DNA of 64,000 nucleotides from Dendrolimus kikuchii (lineage: Eukaryota > Arthropoda > Insecta > Lepidoptera > Lasiocampidae), in NCBI GenBank assembly GCA_019925095.2, contig CM034402.1:12845501-12909500 (forward strand), in the 5' to 3' direction. The position numbers and the translations under genes are program-made. The notes beneath the pieces were generated by a model that did no database searches, was not told the origin of the DNA, and saw only the letters and a list, made by a program, of their open reading frames with translations. Of this stretch, positions 25,301 to 35,673 are shown in pieces; the first letter of the stretch is position 1; each line of letters starts with the position of its first letter.

Positions 25301-28285
25301 CCAGTATCAATAATTATTCAAATTTTTAAATGACCTCTTAAGGAAATGAATTCTTATGTATTGCTTTCATGTTAAGGGCCCATTTTCCAATCATCAGACA
25401 AAAGTTGTCAAATAAATTATATCCTGACTAAATTCAAAAGTAAAACAATTCACCTGTTTTATTCATACAACTGTCATTTTTGATTTCCTCATGTTGTGTT
25501 TTATTCTATAGATAACTTCTATCTGGTGATTGAAAAATCAGCCCCAAGTGTATGTATATGTGGGATATTATCATGTGTCAATTTGTGTATTTCTTTAATT
25601 TATAATAATATCCATCAACATATAGAAACTTAATATACGGATAGTTGAGTATATATGAACTCTGAAGGTATCTTCATCAGGGGGGCCATTTGACTTTTCA
25701 TTAGTGGAATAAGCTGTGCATTAAAAACCTGCTTGTCTATTAGATAAACACAAGCCATTACAATATGTTTCTAAATATACAATCCCTGAAATCCTATTAT
25801 CATTGCCAGCTCTAATCTAAATAAAATTAAATGAAATTCAAAAATTTAATTTACAGTTGGTCTAAATTAGGACAAGTTTTTGAAATTAGTACATTAGTAT
25901 TTCCAAGACACCGAGTATGATGTCCATACCTTGCAGTAAGCTTAGCTTTGAGTGCTTGACGTCGCCTTTCAATCTCCTCCTCATCCAATTCATCTTCACT
26001 CTCAGAGCTATCCCTGGCTTCCTGTTCGCTTGACTCAGATTCAGCCTCTGGTTCAGCATCTATGATTTCTGGTTTGTGTTCTGCCCGGGGTGGAGGTGAA
26101 TGGGCGACTTGACGCAGCCGCCGAAGACGAGGGTCATCGGCCTGTAAGAATGCAGTGAATTGTTGGCATTGGTTAAAAACAAACATCTCTTTACAGAGCC
26201 ACAATAAATGGACATGAAAGATTTGCACTTGATGTTGATCTCACTTTCAGAAATTGGTAAATTGAGTAAAATAGTTCCTACTATATTCAAATTGATTGAA
26301 ACTAAAATTAACAAAGCAACAAAGAGTATTAATATACAATCTGTCAGTCTTAAGAGTGGGAGTTGTTGTGTAACAAATTAACTTCCGTTTTCTCCACCTA
26401 TAAGAACAACATTACTACAAATTATCTCCCCAATGCTTAGACTGTGTAGAATTCTTCAGAGCATTAATGATGTAAGGAATATTTGAATTTAAAACTAAGG
26501 CAAAATTCAAAACTGTATTATACATATATATTTATTTAGGTCCAAAAAGTGACAAACTGAAAAACTGACACAACTACTTTACACTTTGTGATATATCACA
26601 CCCATAAAGTTTTTGTTTTACTTTCAGCATTTATTATTCTTATCATAATTTTACTCTTACTAATTACATATTATGTTGCATGCAATATTCATTAGTAGTT
26701 TTTACATCACAATATCACTCTTTATTTATAGATATTTTGTACTATATATTGTAAAAAAAATCTGTTAATTGAATGCAGCTTATGCATCACGTTAATTGTA
26801 TAATACAAGTAAAAATACCAACACCATAAAACCATATTATTTCAAACATATACTTAAATCAAGGATACTTATGCTTCACTGTTACGGCCACATTTTACGG
26901 ACACAGGCTAGTTATGTGGGGGAACAAATGTCTAGCCATACCGCCTCCGCCAGGTCCCGGTCGAAGGGGTAGGCCCAAGAAATGCTGGCTTAATGTTGTG
27001 AGGGATGACACGAGTACCAATGGTCTTAAGGGTTGCCGAAGATTGCGGGAAGTGGCGAAGAAAAAGTAGGAAAGCGCACCCTGGGCGTGGAAGTGTTCGG
27101 TCTGACCGCAACCGGATTTAACGCTCGGATGATGATGATGACTTAAATCAAGGAATACAAGTTCGAGAAATTTGTCATCAGCCAACCGCAGTCCACTGCT
27201 GGACATAAGCCTTTGTAAGGACGTAAGACTTCCCCATCCATCACCTACCAATGACCTTGTGCAGGTTGTTATTCCATGGGGCAGGACAGCATCCAACACT
27301 AGAGAACTTATTTGTATTGAAACACACTTCTGCAAGGGGAACAAGAAAAAAATATGGCAACAGTATTGCCACTAATAAATAACAAATATTATGTTCCTGC
27401 CACTTGATGATTCTTAGATAAACAAATTTGTAGGAAGTGTAGACTAGATGTGATGAATAAAGTGGTTAAGAACATAGAAGACATTTTAGTGTCATTTATT
27501 GTTTACAATAAGAGTACTCAAGATTCTTACCTGTATGTTGTATAACTATTGTTCTTAGTATTGTTAAGATTAACACTTACTTCTTTCTCAGAATCACTAT
27601 GTTCCTCCTTTTTACTGATGATCTGTGGTAGCACTTGTTGTTTCCGATCCGGCCTTTGCTGCTCTATAAAATCCTCAGCATCAGACTCCTCTGAAGAAGA
27701 CACTCCCTGAGCATAGTCGGGCTTTTTACCAGATATGTATCTTTGTACCTTCACCTTTTGCATAGATATTTCACCTGTAAATATTAAGTTTCCATTACAT
27801 TGCCTTAATTTACATTATTAATTTAAAAATTTAAATTAAAGAAGATTTATGATACCTTTTTAAGAAAAACCGCATGTAATCAAAAGCCATGCCCGTGAAA
27901 ACCTATTTGTATTAATTACTGTGTTCAAGTTCCAATTGATAAATATATCCAATTCTTAAGACTCTGTTATAAATGCACTGGGCCGTAAAGAATCTAAGTA
28001 TTTAGAACTAGATAATTAATATAGATCTAATCTGGGGTTCGCTATCAGTTTCCGGATATCTATAAATTACCAACTTGAACTCCCTGTTCTTGAAATAAAA
28101 AAGACTTCAAAGCCAAAATAAAAACAGGTGGAACTATCAATAACAATATATGTATAAACCCAGCAATGCTTTATTTAGATCACCAAAAACAACCTCTATA
28201 GCAATAACTTACCTTTTTCATTGCGAATTGGAACAGCTCCTGCAGTACTTTGAATGCCAATAGGTTGAGCAGGTAAAACGTTCAT
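19314..28285 (-). CDS. MFAP1: MFAP1, spliceosome-associated protein, nine exons, 441 aa
   Basis: Exons in transcript order are 28285-28213, 27774-27581, 26141-25930, 25135-25023, 24354-24173, 23291-23167, 22502-22359, 21198-21102 and 19499-19314. All phases agree and the total is 1326 nt including the stop. MFAP1 is a nuclear protein of the spliceosomal B complex that works with PRP38; despite its old name it is not an extracellular protein. Recognisable blocks are the N-terminal [16 protein letters not shown] and [16 protein letters not shown] segments, the DPRLRRL motif (start of exon 3), a long acidic and charged coiled middle including EEEIERRR, the [13 protein letters not shown] block, [20 protein letters not shown], and the C-terminal [20 protein letters not shown]. 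Length matches the usual ~440 aa. The exon 5 donor is the weaker GTGGGT, chosen because it keeps phase and joins onto the conserved exon 6. TTTATT at 19294-19299 would be a minus-strand AATAAA. Its upstream DNA is interrupted by nested transposons from 28506. Confidence 0.95.
19565..19815. mobile_element. class D retroposon, uninterrupted copy
   Basis: This copy reads 'ctaggcctttaagcca', 'ctcgaaaggccacatttggc', 'ctcaaaaactatcaatatcc', 'ataaaataaaactgcatagc', 'aacgtcccctttcggtt'. It gives the pre-insertion order of the class D copy that is split at 28.5-29.8 kb. It lies in MFAP1 intron 8. Confidence 0.7.
20085..20142 (+). repeat. truncated class B repeat
   Basis: A CATA tract followed by 'taacttcacgccagttctat' and 'tgcggggtaggcacgaac', then the similarity stops. 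It is in MFAP1 intron 8. Confidence 0.6.
20290..20830. repeat. class C repeat in MFAP1 intron 8
   Basis: 'gcccgcgacttcgtccatgc' at the left, then repeated 'cccgggaaaattcc', 'cccgggataaaaagtagcgc' and 'aacagacagacaaataaaat' phrases. A short further copy edge is at 21680-21705 ('atgcccacgacttcgtccac'). Non-coding. Confidence 0.6.
21237..21556 (+). mobile_element. class A retroposon-like repeat
   Basis: Starts at a poly-T run followed by 'attgcaggagatcagcagac', includes 'gttaccatcgcctatggaca' and 'accaggggtggtagccatcc', and ends 'gttcctgcacggataaa'. Nearly the same sequence occurs at 31150-31470 and, inverted, at 18655-18975. The poly-T end suggests a retroposed element inserted antisense. Only 39 bp separate it from MFAP1 exon 8. 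Confidence 0.75.
23441..23745 (+). mobile_element. tRNA-related SINE, class F
   Basis: The head reads 'gtcgtggtagcgtaatggct' and 'gcggattcgatcctggcc' (B box GGATTCGATCC), with a body through 'cgtgatgtaacctgcacatc' and a tail 'cagcagtgggacatttatgg'. Related copies lie at 17.9, 39.7 and 57.6 kb. It is in MFAP1 intron 5, between exons 5 and 6. Confidence 0.7.
25376..25544. mobile_element. MITE, class E (Harbinger-like ends)
   Basis: 169 bp with terminal inverted repeats: GGGCCCATTTTCCAATCA at the left and TGATTGAAAAATCAGCCC at the right. It is preceded by TAA. The better preserved copy at 33675-33847 has TAA on both sides, which fits a 3-bp TWA target of PIF/Harbinger elements. It is in MFAP1 intron 3. 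Confidence 0.65.
26870..27145 (+). mobile_element. RTE-like non-LTR retrotransposon 3' end
   Basis: The + strand keeps the typical C-terminal segment of these reverse transcriptases: a G-H-I-L-R start, then [14 protein letters not shown], then [11 protein letters not shown], a stop and a (GATGAT)n tail at 27128-27140. It is interrupted by stops. Immediately right, 27165-27345 carries a second tail in the opposite orientation ('cagtccactgctggacataa'), apparently from another insertion. Both lie in MFAP1 intron 2. Confidence 0.65.
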
Positions 28286-28700
28286 GTTTGCAATATGTCT
28301 TTCTATTGTAGGTTTAAAAGTCTTCACCTAGACACCTACTGATGTAGGTTCTACGGGCTAGGATTATCTAATATACTATACACAGCAAACCAGGGTATTT
28401 TTATTGAAAAATTTGATAATAAGTGATTGTATTTATATTAATTGCATTAGTTTAAATTGACTTTTGAGTTTTGACATATTGTCTAGGTTATTTTGTCTTA
28501 AATTGACATGAGTACATTGTGTGTTCGTGGCTTGTCAACTAGGCCTTTAAGCTGCCTGGCTTAAAGGCCTAGCTGCCAAGCCACAAATACAATTGTATTG
28601 TACGCTACAATCGACGCTGTATAACGGAGTTCTCGTGAAAACTCGAAAGGCCACATTTGACTATGCAGTTCACATTTCTCACAAAAACACATAATTACTA

Positions 28701-29686
28701 TAGCTTGACCGCAACCGCTGTACCGCGCCCTAGGAACGCGCGGCGAGGCGGGGGACAGGTAAAAAAGAGCACGAGTTCACACGATATCGATTTGCCGGAC
28801 GGATCTTACGATATCATTCTTTTTTTTAATTTTCCGAAATACTAATTATTATTATTTATCAGTTTTAAGGTACGGCCGGTAAAACTTAAAATTATTAAAA
28901 TTACCTATTTGATCATTTTTGGCTTTACACACCAGTCGTACGTATTAAATAGGATAGAGAATTAATTAATGAATTCGACGGCCTCTGTGGTTGAGCGGGC
29001 TAAGCCTTTGCCGGCGTACCTCACTGCAACGCAGAGGTTCCGGGTTCGATTCCTGGTATAGTAAATTTCGGAAACGTATTTTCTCCGTTATTTACTATGG
29101 TCTGGGTGTCTGGGATCGGCCCCAGAGTAGTCCGTTGTATATTACCTATAACACAAGCGTAACTTGCTTAATTTGGGGGGTATACAATGTGTGTGTTTGT
29201 CTGCCGATTATATTATATTATATTAATTAAATAAGTATGCCTAAATAGTTTATTTAATTACCTAATTTCTTTCATAGTATGTACGAAACCTGTGCACGAC
29301 GAGAAACAAATAACATTAATAGTGTAGTTCTTCCTCTTTCTTTATTTCTTTTATTTCTAATCAATCAGTGCAAAACGTGAAAATCAGAATAAATCGAAAT
29401 AATTAGAGACTGATAAGGTTATAGTAAAGAGAATTATGTGTTTAGGTAAATAATATTTTGTGTGCTAGATTCTAGGAAGTCAGATCTATTCACATCACGA
29501 GATAATGCACGACCCATCTTGAAATATTTATTACATGTACATCCACCGTAAGCGTTGGCGGCCGACTGATCTTTATATATTCAATCTTCAATGTACTCCT
29601 TGGCCGACTGACACAACGGAATGGCCGGTACTCTCCCCCGTCTTGCCGCGCACATACTACGCGGTACAGCGGTTGCGGTCAAGCTA
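28701..29686. mobile_element. non-autonomous DNA transposon with 27-bp perfect TIRs and TA target
   Basis: TAGCTTGACCGCAACCGCTG starts a 27-bp terminal repeat at 28701-28727 that is exactly inverted at 29660-29686. TA is duplicated at 28699-28700 and 29687-29688, and removing the element restores the class D sequence seen at 19.6 kb. No transposase frame is present. The TA target suits Tc1/mariner-like transposition but the superfamily is not proven. Confidence 0.85.
28980..29221 (+). mobile_element. tRNA-derived SINE nested in the TA-flanked transposon
   Basis: It starts 'gaattcgacggcctctgtgg' with an A-box-like TGGTTGAGCGGG and a B box GGTTCGATTCC (at 29041-29051), and ends in a (TATAT) rich tail. 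A 9-bp direct repeat ATTAATTAA flanks it at 28971-28979 and 29222-29230. The anticodon arm is not tRNA-like, so this is a SINE and not a tRNA gene. Confidence 0.8.
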
Positions 29687-30006
29687 TACTCAAAAACTAT
29701 CAATATCCTACAACTATTGTTCATTTTAGAGAGATTTTACACATTTTTAGAAAATAAAACTGCACAGCACAACGTCCCCTTTCAGTTCCCGCCAAAACTG
29801 CACAGTGCACATGAGTACATTGAATATATAATATAAAGAAGAGAAACCTATAGACACCGCTATAGCAGGCGTGTCGCAGAAAGGGACAAAAAGAATACGT
29901 CACTATATGAGGGCAGGAGAGTGACGATGAATGATGATGATGTGGTTCTAAATAACTGTCGTTTCTTATGTGATAGTAGGTTCTGGCTTTGTGGATAAAT
30001 AATAGC

Positions 30007-30884
30007 CATAGCTGGGCACCGTTAATCAAATAATTAACTTCGTTAATCGCTAATCCGGTACTGAAAAAGTTAACTTCGTTAAAAGTTAAAGCGTTACAAT
30101 TCAGAAAATTTAACGCAAGTTAACGTTAATCGTTAATCCGTTAACACGTGATAAAAATTGCATCTTCGTATAAAAACTGTTTGTTCTGGAAGTTAACAGG
30201 TTAGAAACAAAAAAAAGACGGGTATAATTATTAGTAGAGAGTAGAGTGTTTAATATAGGCATGTTGACAAACAATGTTTTTTCAGTCATTTGGATTAAGG
30301 TTTAGAATTTATTTTATTAAGATAGACTAGTTGCGTTCTGGACGAAACACTAATTAGAGACGAACTAATTTTAAGACGATTTCGAATTGCTACATAGACC
30401 ACTTACATCTTAGACGAAACGATACTAACCCGTCCAATTTATCTGTCAATTTAATCATCTGGCATAATATGAATATTCCCCTTCATGAACATTAATATGT
30501 TGAAGTTCTCGTCCGAAAGCGAGGTTTGTTTCGGCTGTAGTATAATATCTTTGCCCGTGGAGAAAAGACGTTCAACTGCAGCGGTTGAGGGTATAGCAGT
30601 ATTATATTTAATAAACAGATTTGCGAATATCTGTTCCCCGAGGAATGCCGCATCATTTAACGAGTCTTTCGACTTTATTTCTAGCCACATTTTGACGAGA
30701 CTTTGAGCTTTGCTCTTTAAAGATTTGTTGCTGGATTAACGATTAACGGACTTTGGGAAACTTTAGCGGAAGTTAACGAGTCCGTTAACATATTTTTAAG
30801 TTAACTTAAAGGTTAATCCGTTACTCGAAATGTTAACTTCGTTAACTAACGATTAACGGATTAAACAATTAATGCCCAGCTAAG
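30007..30884 (-). mobile_element. hAT-family transposon, internally deleted
   Basis: The 878-bp element has 12-bp ends CATAGCTGGGCA and TGCCCAGCTAAG (one mismatch) and a perfect 8-bp target duplication ATAATAGC at 29999-30006 and 30885-30892, as expected for hAT. On the minus strand 30690-30451 encodes only the C-terminal hAT dimerisation region (YNTAIPSTAAVERLFSTGKD and a following LSDENFN segment). Many copies of GTTAAC/TTAACG lie near both ends, probably subterminal transposase sites. The rest of the transposase is missing. Confidence 0.9.
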
Positions 30885-31149
30885 ATAATAGCATATATTT
30901 ATTTTTAATTAGCTTTTATTCAGTTTCACGTTATTGTCCTTTAAATAAAACAAGCTAGCTAGGTTTGTCTGTCTACGATGCAAAATCTTTGTTTGATTAA
31001 ATTCGCCAAAATGACAGGCAATAGAAATAGATCCATAACACACGCGGATGTAACTATAGATTAGAGATTACCAAAGTAGTCGATATCGCCCCTGGGGTCG
31101 AAATCGGTCTCCCAGGAGTCGACATAAATGAAAACTGTTTTTGGCGGTC

Positions 31150-31470
31150 GACGAGTTTTTTTTTATTGCAGGAGATCAGCAGACAGGCAGACGGCCCACT
31201 TGATGGAAAGCGGTTACCATCGCCTATGGACATTTGCAACACTAAAGTTGCTACAAATGCGCTGCTGCTCTCTTAAGGGAAACTGGAACCTGGTCACTAA
31301 CGCCGGAACACCACTCAAGGTTGTTATGGCGACGTACTTTAGACCAGGGGTGATAGCCACCCAGGCGGGCAAATGCCCTACCCCCTGGCTGTGGATTATT
31401 AAGTCGCCAGTTACGACAGGCCGCCCGGCCGCAGGAAATTGTATTCTTTCCCCGTTCCTACGCGGATAAA
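31150..31470 (+). mobile_element. class A retroposon-like repeat
   Basis: Same structure as 21237-21556: poly-T, 'attgcaggagatcagcagac', 'gttaccatcgcctatggaca', ending 'gttcctacgcggataaa'. The open frame through it is repeat-derived. Confidence 0.75.
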
Positions 31471-32020
31471 ATCTAAAAATTAACAGAAGTTTTTACTTGA
31501 AACTTTCATAATATGTTTATGTTGTGTTACGTATATAAATGTTTTTTTTTTCAAAAAATAATTATCAGTTAAGTATGTTTACATAATTTTTATTAATAAT
31601 GATTAATTAGACTTATATTTACGGAATTTTATGTCTATTTATTGTTTAAATTTCATTATTACATATTAAATTACATTATTACATATTAAAATCATGTCAC
31701 GTTTACTCACTTAACCAGCCATAAAGTTTTTAAATTGGGTATTTCATATCAAAACGAAAAACTAGAGATATAATTTTTAAAGTAATTTGGCTATGAGCGT
31801 CTGAGGTATCAGTTCATTTTGAAAAAGGGGTCTCTTGCCCAAAAATAGTTTAGGAATCCTTGTCTTAGATAAACCTTAGGCTGTAGTATCGTTTTTTAGG
31901 AATTTGTGTTTCCAGCAATGCAAATCCTCGTCAAAGAAATTACGCTATGTCAATTAAAAAACGCTACATTGCAAGAAAAGCGCTAAACGCAGTAAAAAAA
32001 TAGAATATTTATAATCAAAT

Positions 32021-32079
32021 GATTAAAAATATTTGTTCTTTGACGATAAGTTATCGTCAAAGAACAAATATTTTTAATC
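32021..32079. repeat. perfect 29-bp-arm hairpin upstream of beta-ureidopropionase
   Basis: The arms at 32021-32049 and 32051-32079 are exact reverse complements with a single-base loop, starting GATTAAAAATATTTGTTCTT. It lies about 240 bp before the start codon. Confidence 0.9.
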
Positions 32080-32320
32080 TGTGTTTAGTTCTATCACTGT
32101 TTGTCAATGTCAGTGCTTCTAAAACTTGCAATGATATGATAGCACTGAAGTAGGAAACCTAACAAAACTAGAATAACTGGATTCAATGATATGATAAAAC
32201 TTATTTGTCCGAAGACAGTTACTCATAGCAACAGCATCTGTAGTTTTTGTATAGTGTATTATCTATGACTGCATGAGTGCAGTCTGTTCTGTAGTACATT
32301 TTTACAGTATATTGTATAAA

Positions 32321-33481
32321 ATGGCTGGATCTTCAGAACTTCAAAATCTACATAAATTAGTAACGAGTGCACTAACGGGCAACGATTTAGTAGAATTCAA
32401 CAGAATACATTACGGGAGAACTGATCATCATGAACTTACGATAGCGAAAGATACCCTTGAAATAGCATCTTTGAATAATTTCGAAGTGGCTGCCTATAAT
32501 TTTCCAGCAAATAAAGAAGAAACCAGAAGCCCACGTGTTATTCGAATTGGGTTAGTTCAGCATTCGATAGCTCTTCCCACAGACAAACCAATTAAAGAGC
32601 AGAGATCAGCAATATTTGATAAAATAAGAATAATAATAGAGTCTGCTGCGGTTGAGAATGTAAATATTTTGTGTTTAGAGGAAGCTTGGAGTATGCCCTT
32701 TGCATTTTGTACAAGAGAGAAGCAACCATGGTGTGAGTTTGCTGAAGATGTCCAAACTGGTCCAAGCACTGTGTTCCTGGCTGAACTTGCTGCTAGATAT
32801 GGTATGGTGATTATATCACCTATTTTAGAGAGGGATTCAATTTATGGCGATAATATATGGAACACTGCAGTCATTATAAATGAATTAGGAAAGGTTGTTG
32901 GCAAACATAGAAAGAATCACATTCCACGTGTTGGTGATTTCAATGAGTCAACATACTACTTTGAAGGGAATACTGGGCATCCAGTATTTGACACTAAATA
33001 TGGTAAAATAGCAGTGAATATTTGTTATGGCCGTCATCATCCTCAGAACTGGATGATGTTTGGCATAAATGGGGCTGAGATTGTTTTTAATCCTTCGGCA
33101 ACTGTGGCTGGTCTCAGTGAACATTTGTGGGGTGTTGAAGCTCGCAATGCTGCTATTGCTAATAGCTACTTCACTTGTGCTATTAATAGAGTAGGTACTG
33201 AATCATTCCCCAATGAGTTTACTTCTGGAGATGGAAATCCTGCCCATAAAGACTTTGGCCATTTCTATGGATCAAGTTATGTTACAGCTCCAGATGGTAC
33301 CAGGACTCCAGAGTTATCTAGAGTGAAAGACGGTTTGCTAATTGCACAAATTGATCTTAATCTTTGTAGACAAGTTAAAGATAAATGGGGTTTCACTATG
33401 ACTCAACGTTTGGATCTATATGCAGAAAGTCTCAATAAGGCAGTAAAGCTGGATTACAAACCACAAATTATACATTCCTAA
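32321..33481 (+). CDS. pyd3: beta-ureidopropionase, single exon, 386 aa
   Basis: This cytosolic enzyme of the nitrilase superfamily does the last step of pyrimidine breakdown: N-carbamoyl-beta-alanine becomes beta-alanine, CO2 and ammonia (and N-carbamoyl-beta-aminoisobutyrate likewise). In insects beta-alanine also feeds cuticle tanning. The catalytic Glu-Lys-Cys triad is visible: Glu121 in [12 protein letters not shown], Lys198 in [17 protein letters not shown] and Cys235 in [10 protein letters not shown], followed by the conserved ARNAAIAN and INRVGTE segments. Length equals the usual ~385 aa. I chose the ATG at 32321 (MAGSSELQ); an in-frame ATG at 32273 would add 16 residues that look like 5' leader. 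The absence of introns in a full-length copy is notable. The gene converges on eIF2-beta, 779 bp away. An ATTAAA lies near 33629. Confidence 0.96.
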   Translation: MAGSSELQNLHKLVTSALTGNDLVEFNRIHYGRTDHHELTIAKDTLEIASLNNFEVAAYNFPANKEETRSPRVIRIGLVQHSIALPTDKPIKEQRSAIFDKIRIIIESAAVENVNILCLEEAWSMPFAFCTREKQPWCEFAEDVQTGPSTVFLAELAARYGMVIISPILERDSIYGDNIWNTAVIINELGKVVGKHRKNHIPRVGDFNESTYYFEGNTGHPVFDTKYGKIAVNICYGRHHPQNWMMFGINGAEIVFNPSATVAGLSEHLWGVEARNAAIANSYFTCAINRVGTESFPNEFTSGDGNPAHKDFGHFYGSSYVTAPDGTRTPELSRVKDGLLIAQIDLNLCRQVKDKWGFTMTQRLDLYAESLNKAVKLDYKPQIIHS

Positions 33482-33674
33482 CTTTCTTTAAAAATGAAAG
33501 TTGTGTAATGCTTTTATGTTTTCTAGTGTATTAAGCAATAATTTGTGTTATTTTTAAATTCTCAATTTTATAATGTTATCTCAATCTGAATTTTTAATGT
33601 TGTTATTTGTATTTTACTATACTCATGTTATTAAACATTTATTGATTGTATCATTTGTTTTTTTTATGTATTAA

Positions 33675-33847
33675 GGGCCGATTTTTCAATCACCAGATAA
33701 AAGTTATTCTATAGAATAGAACAACATGGGAAAAGTAAAAATTACAGTTGTATGAGTAAAACAGTTGAATTGTATCACTTTTAGAATTTAGTCAGGTTAT
33801 AATTTATTCAACTGATTACTTTCATATGATGATTGAAAAATCTGCCC
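33675..33847. mobile_element. MITE, class E, with TAA target duplication
   Basis: The 173-bp element begins GGGCCGATTTTTCAATCA and ends TGATTGAAAAATCTGCCC, with TAA directly on both sides (33672-33674 and 33848-33850). It is related to 25376-25544 and more distantly to 58365-58500. It lies between the convergent 3' ends of two genes. Confidence 0.8.
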
Positions 33848-34260
33848 TAAATGGAATTAAATAAAACAACCATGTAAAAACATTGTGTACCAATGAGAAT
33901 AATACAGAAGTGAGCTATACATAAATATAAGAGTTAGAATGGGGTACATTCAGATAACAAAGCCTTCTTTAAATTCATATACATAATTATCATTTCCATA
34001 CATATTTTATATTCATTAATAAACAAATCAACTGTGATCTTACTAGATTTAAAATATACTTAACATCTAACTTTCATCAAATCCAAAACATTTGATGTAA
34101 ATATCTATTGTTTCGTAATTGCAGAAAGTTTTACATCATTATTAGATTTACAGCTGACATATACTATAAAAGTACAAATAATAAAAAGAATAAGGCAAGG
34201 TATATTACTGTATGTACCCCAGATCTTTGTAAAATTAGTTTATCACTAAACACTAAATTT
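33848..34260. other. convergent intergenic gap
   Basis: This stretch probably holds the 3' untranslated region of the eIF2-beta gene (- strand). No exon or repeat was recognised in it. Confidence 0.4.
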
Positions 34261-35187
34261 CTATGCAGTCTTTGCACGGATGGCAGCACGTTTTCCAGTA
34301 ACAGCCTGGAATCCAGATTTGATGCTGGCAACAGAACAACGTGATCCACATGTTTCACATTGAAGGAAGAACAACCGAGTATCTTTCTGTAGAATTGTGT
34401 CAGGTGAACGGCATGTATGACATGTTACATACTCCTTAATGTATCTACGTAGCACATTCTCTATTTGTTTCTGTTGGAAGCGACCCTTGATAATTAGTTG
34501 ACTATTGCCATCCACTGAACCGCTAGTTCCCAACTCAGCTAGTAAGAAATCTAATAAATGTTTAGGTTGCCGATGCAATGTTTTGCATATTTCTGTAAAA
34601 TTAGCAAATGATGTTTTCTTTGTTCCAATACGAACAACTTGTGGTGGTCTCATTACGAATTTCTGCTTCTTGCCTGATACCATGCTCGGGTTCTTCTCGC
34701 GCATTATATCGAATACACGCTCGAGAAGTTCGTCGTAGGTATAATCGCGGTCACTACCAATCCAGTCACCATGGACATCTTCCACATTCTCTTGATCTTC
34801 ACCCCTTCCATCATCATCTGGAACAATTTCGTCAACATTTTTCTTCTTCTTCTTCTTTTTCGTCTTTGAGAAATCTATGTCTAAGTCCAGATCGTCGATC
34901 ACTTCATCTTCTTGTGGTTCAGGTTCCTCTGCAGGCGGTGTTTCAGGTAAAGCATTTTCTAACTCTTCCAAATTAAAAAACGGCTTCTTTTTCTTCTTCT
35001 TTTTCTTTCCGAAATTGTCTAGATCGAGGTTATCATCTTCGGGCAAGTCAACGTCACCTGTCTCAGCGGGCGCTTCCACGCTTGTGCTCTCACCTTGTTC
35101 GCCTGCAAGCGCTGCATCCATATCGAAACCAGTCTTCTTCTTCTTCTTTTTCTTCAAAGACGGGTCAAATATCATATCCTCATCCAT
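34261..35187 (-). CDS. eIF2beta: translation initiation factor eIF2 subunit beta, single exon, 308 aa
   Basis: This is the beta subunit of the eIF2 heterotrimer that carries initiator Met-tRNA to the 40S ribosome. Three lysine blocks (about residues 12-18, 61-69 and 108-116) in an acidic N-terminal half are the known contact sites for eIF5 and eIF2B-epsilon. The C-terminal half has the eIF2B/eIF5 fold followed by a C4 zinc ribbon: Cys256, Cys259, Cys277 and Cys280 in CHTC...CETC spacing. Length (308 aa) matches insect homologues. The ATG at 35187 starts [15 protein letters not shown], the conserved N terminus. It has no intron, like its neighbour beta-ureidopropionase. It is transcribed away from mRpS30, whose start codon is 486 bp away. 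Confidence 0.97.
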   Translation of the reverse strand: MDEDMIFDPSLKKKKKKKTGFDMDAALAGEQGESTSVEAPAETGDVDLPEDDNLDLDNFGKKKKKKKKPFFNLEELENALPETPPAEEPEPQEDEVIDDLDLDIDFSKTKKKKKKKNVDEIVPDDDGRGEDQENVEDVHGDWIGSDRDYTYDELLERVFDIMREKNPSMVSGKKQKFVMRPPQVVRIGTKKTSFANFTEICKTLHRQPKHLLDFLLAELGTSGSVDGNSQLIIKGRFQQKQIENVLRRYIKEYVTCHTCRSPDTILQKDTRLFFLQCETCGSRCSVASIKSGFQAVTGKRAAIRAKTA

Positions 35188-35673
35188 GATTCACTACAAA
35201 CAATAATCACAAATTAAACGTCGAAATTAAATTGGTTAGAATCAAGACGATTTAGCAAGTGGTTAATGTCAATCATCTGAATCTGTCAAAAGTCAAAACG
35301 TTGCTGGACATTGCATCAGCCGTCGTAGTGATGTAATCTTCATGTTAAGTATGAAAACAATAAGCAGTTAAGCAAATATATGAAAAATATGCCCTAGAAC
35401 TGTAAGGCTATTCGTTTTAAATTATATCTCAATAATATTTGTTTATATTATAATTTATTAGCAAAGACATATGTCCATCAAAGGGCATGTTGGATTGCAC
35501 AGATGTATATTTACTGTCACTCTCTGTCATTTAGAACACAAAGCTAAAAATATAAACATATTTGTAATATTAGAATGGAACAAAATATAACCTCAAAGTT
35601 CTTAACTTCAGATTTCTGTCCTATTTTTTATTTATGATAAAAAAAATTGGATAGGACCTTAATTAAACTGAAA
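35188..35673. promoter_or_regulatory. divergent promoter region between eIF2-beta and mRpS30
   Basis: The two start codons face away from each other across 486 bp without any recognisable repeat. Both products are translation-related, so a shared bidirectional promoter is plausible. No TATA box or other motif was identified with confidence, and the transcription starts are unknown. Confidence 0.45.

Larger units (their letters stand above)
28520..29808. mobile_element. class D retroposon split by a nested DNA transposon
   Basis: The halves 28520-28700 and 29689-29808 join to reproduce the class D copy at 19565-19815. The whole is bounded by a perfect 14-bp direct repeat, ACATGAGTACATTG, at 28506-28519 and 29809-29822, so it is a retroposition. 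The left half also contains a perfect internal hairpin (CTAGGCCTTTAAGC and its complement) within 28541-28572. The insertion begins about 220 bp upstream of the MFAP1 start codon. Confidence 0.85.
30885..32320. other. upstream region of beta-ureidopropionase
   Basis: Apart from a class A repeat and a perfect hairpin (listed separately), no exon is seen. The sequence is AT-rich with poly-A/T runs. Confidence 0.5.

Noticed and set aside
26895..27344. 149-codon minus-strand frame
   Set aside because: It runs antisense across the 3' end of an RTE-like element and a second repeat tail, with no recognisable protein.
27527..27580. Longer version of MFAP1 exon 2 using the donor near 27532
   Set aside because: The GTAAGT donor after 27581 keeps phase 0 into exon 3 and joins directly to the conserved DPRLRRL segment; the extension adds an Asn/Thr-rich tail not seen in the family.
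29000..29060. Possible tRNA gene with A and B boxes
   Set aside because: The anticodon arm and acceptor stem do not fold as a tRNA. The segment has a SINE body, an AT-rich tail and a 9-bp target duplication.
34505..35206. Several + strand frames rich in Ser and Phe across 34.5-35.2 kb
   Set aside because: They are antisense shadows of the lysine-rich eIF2-beta coding sequence.
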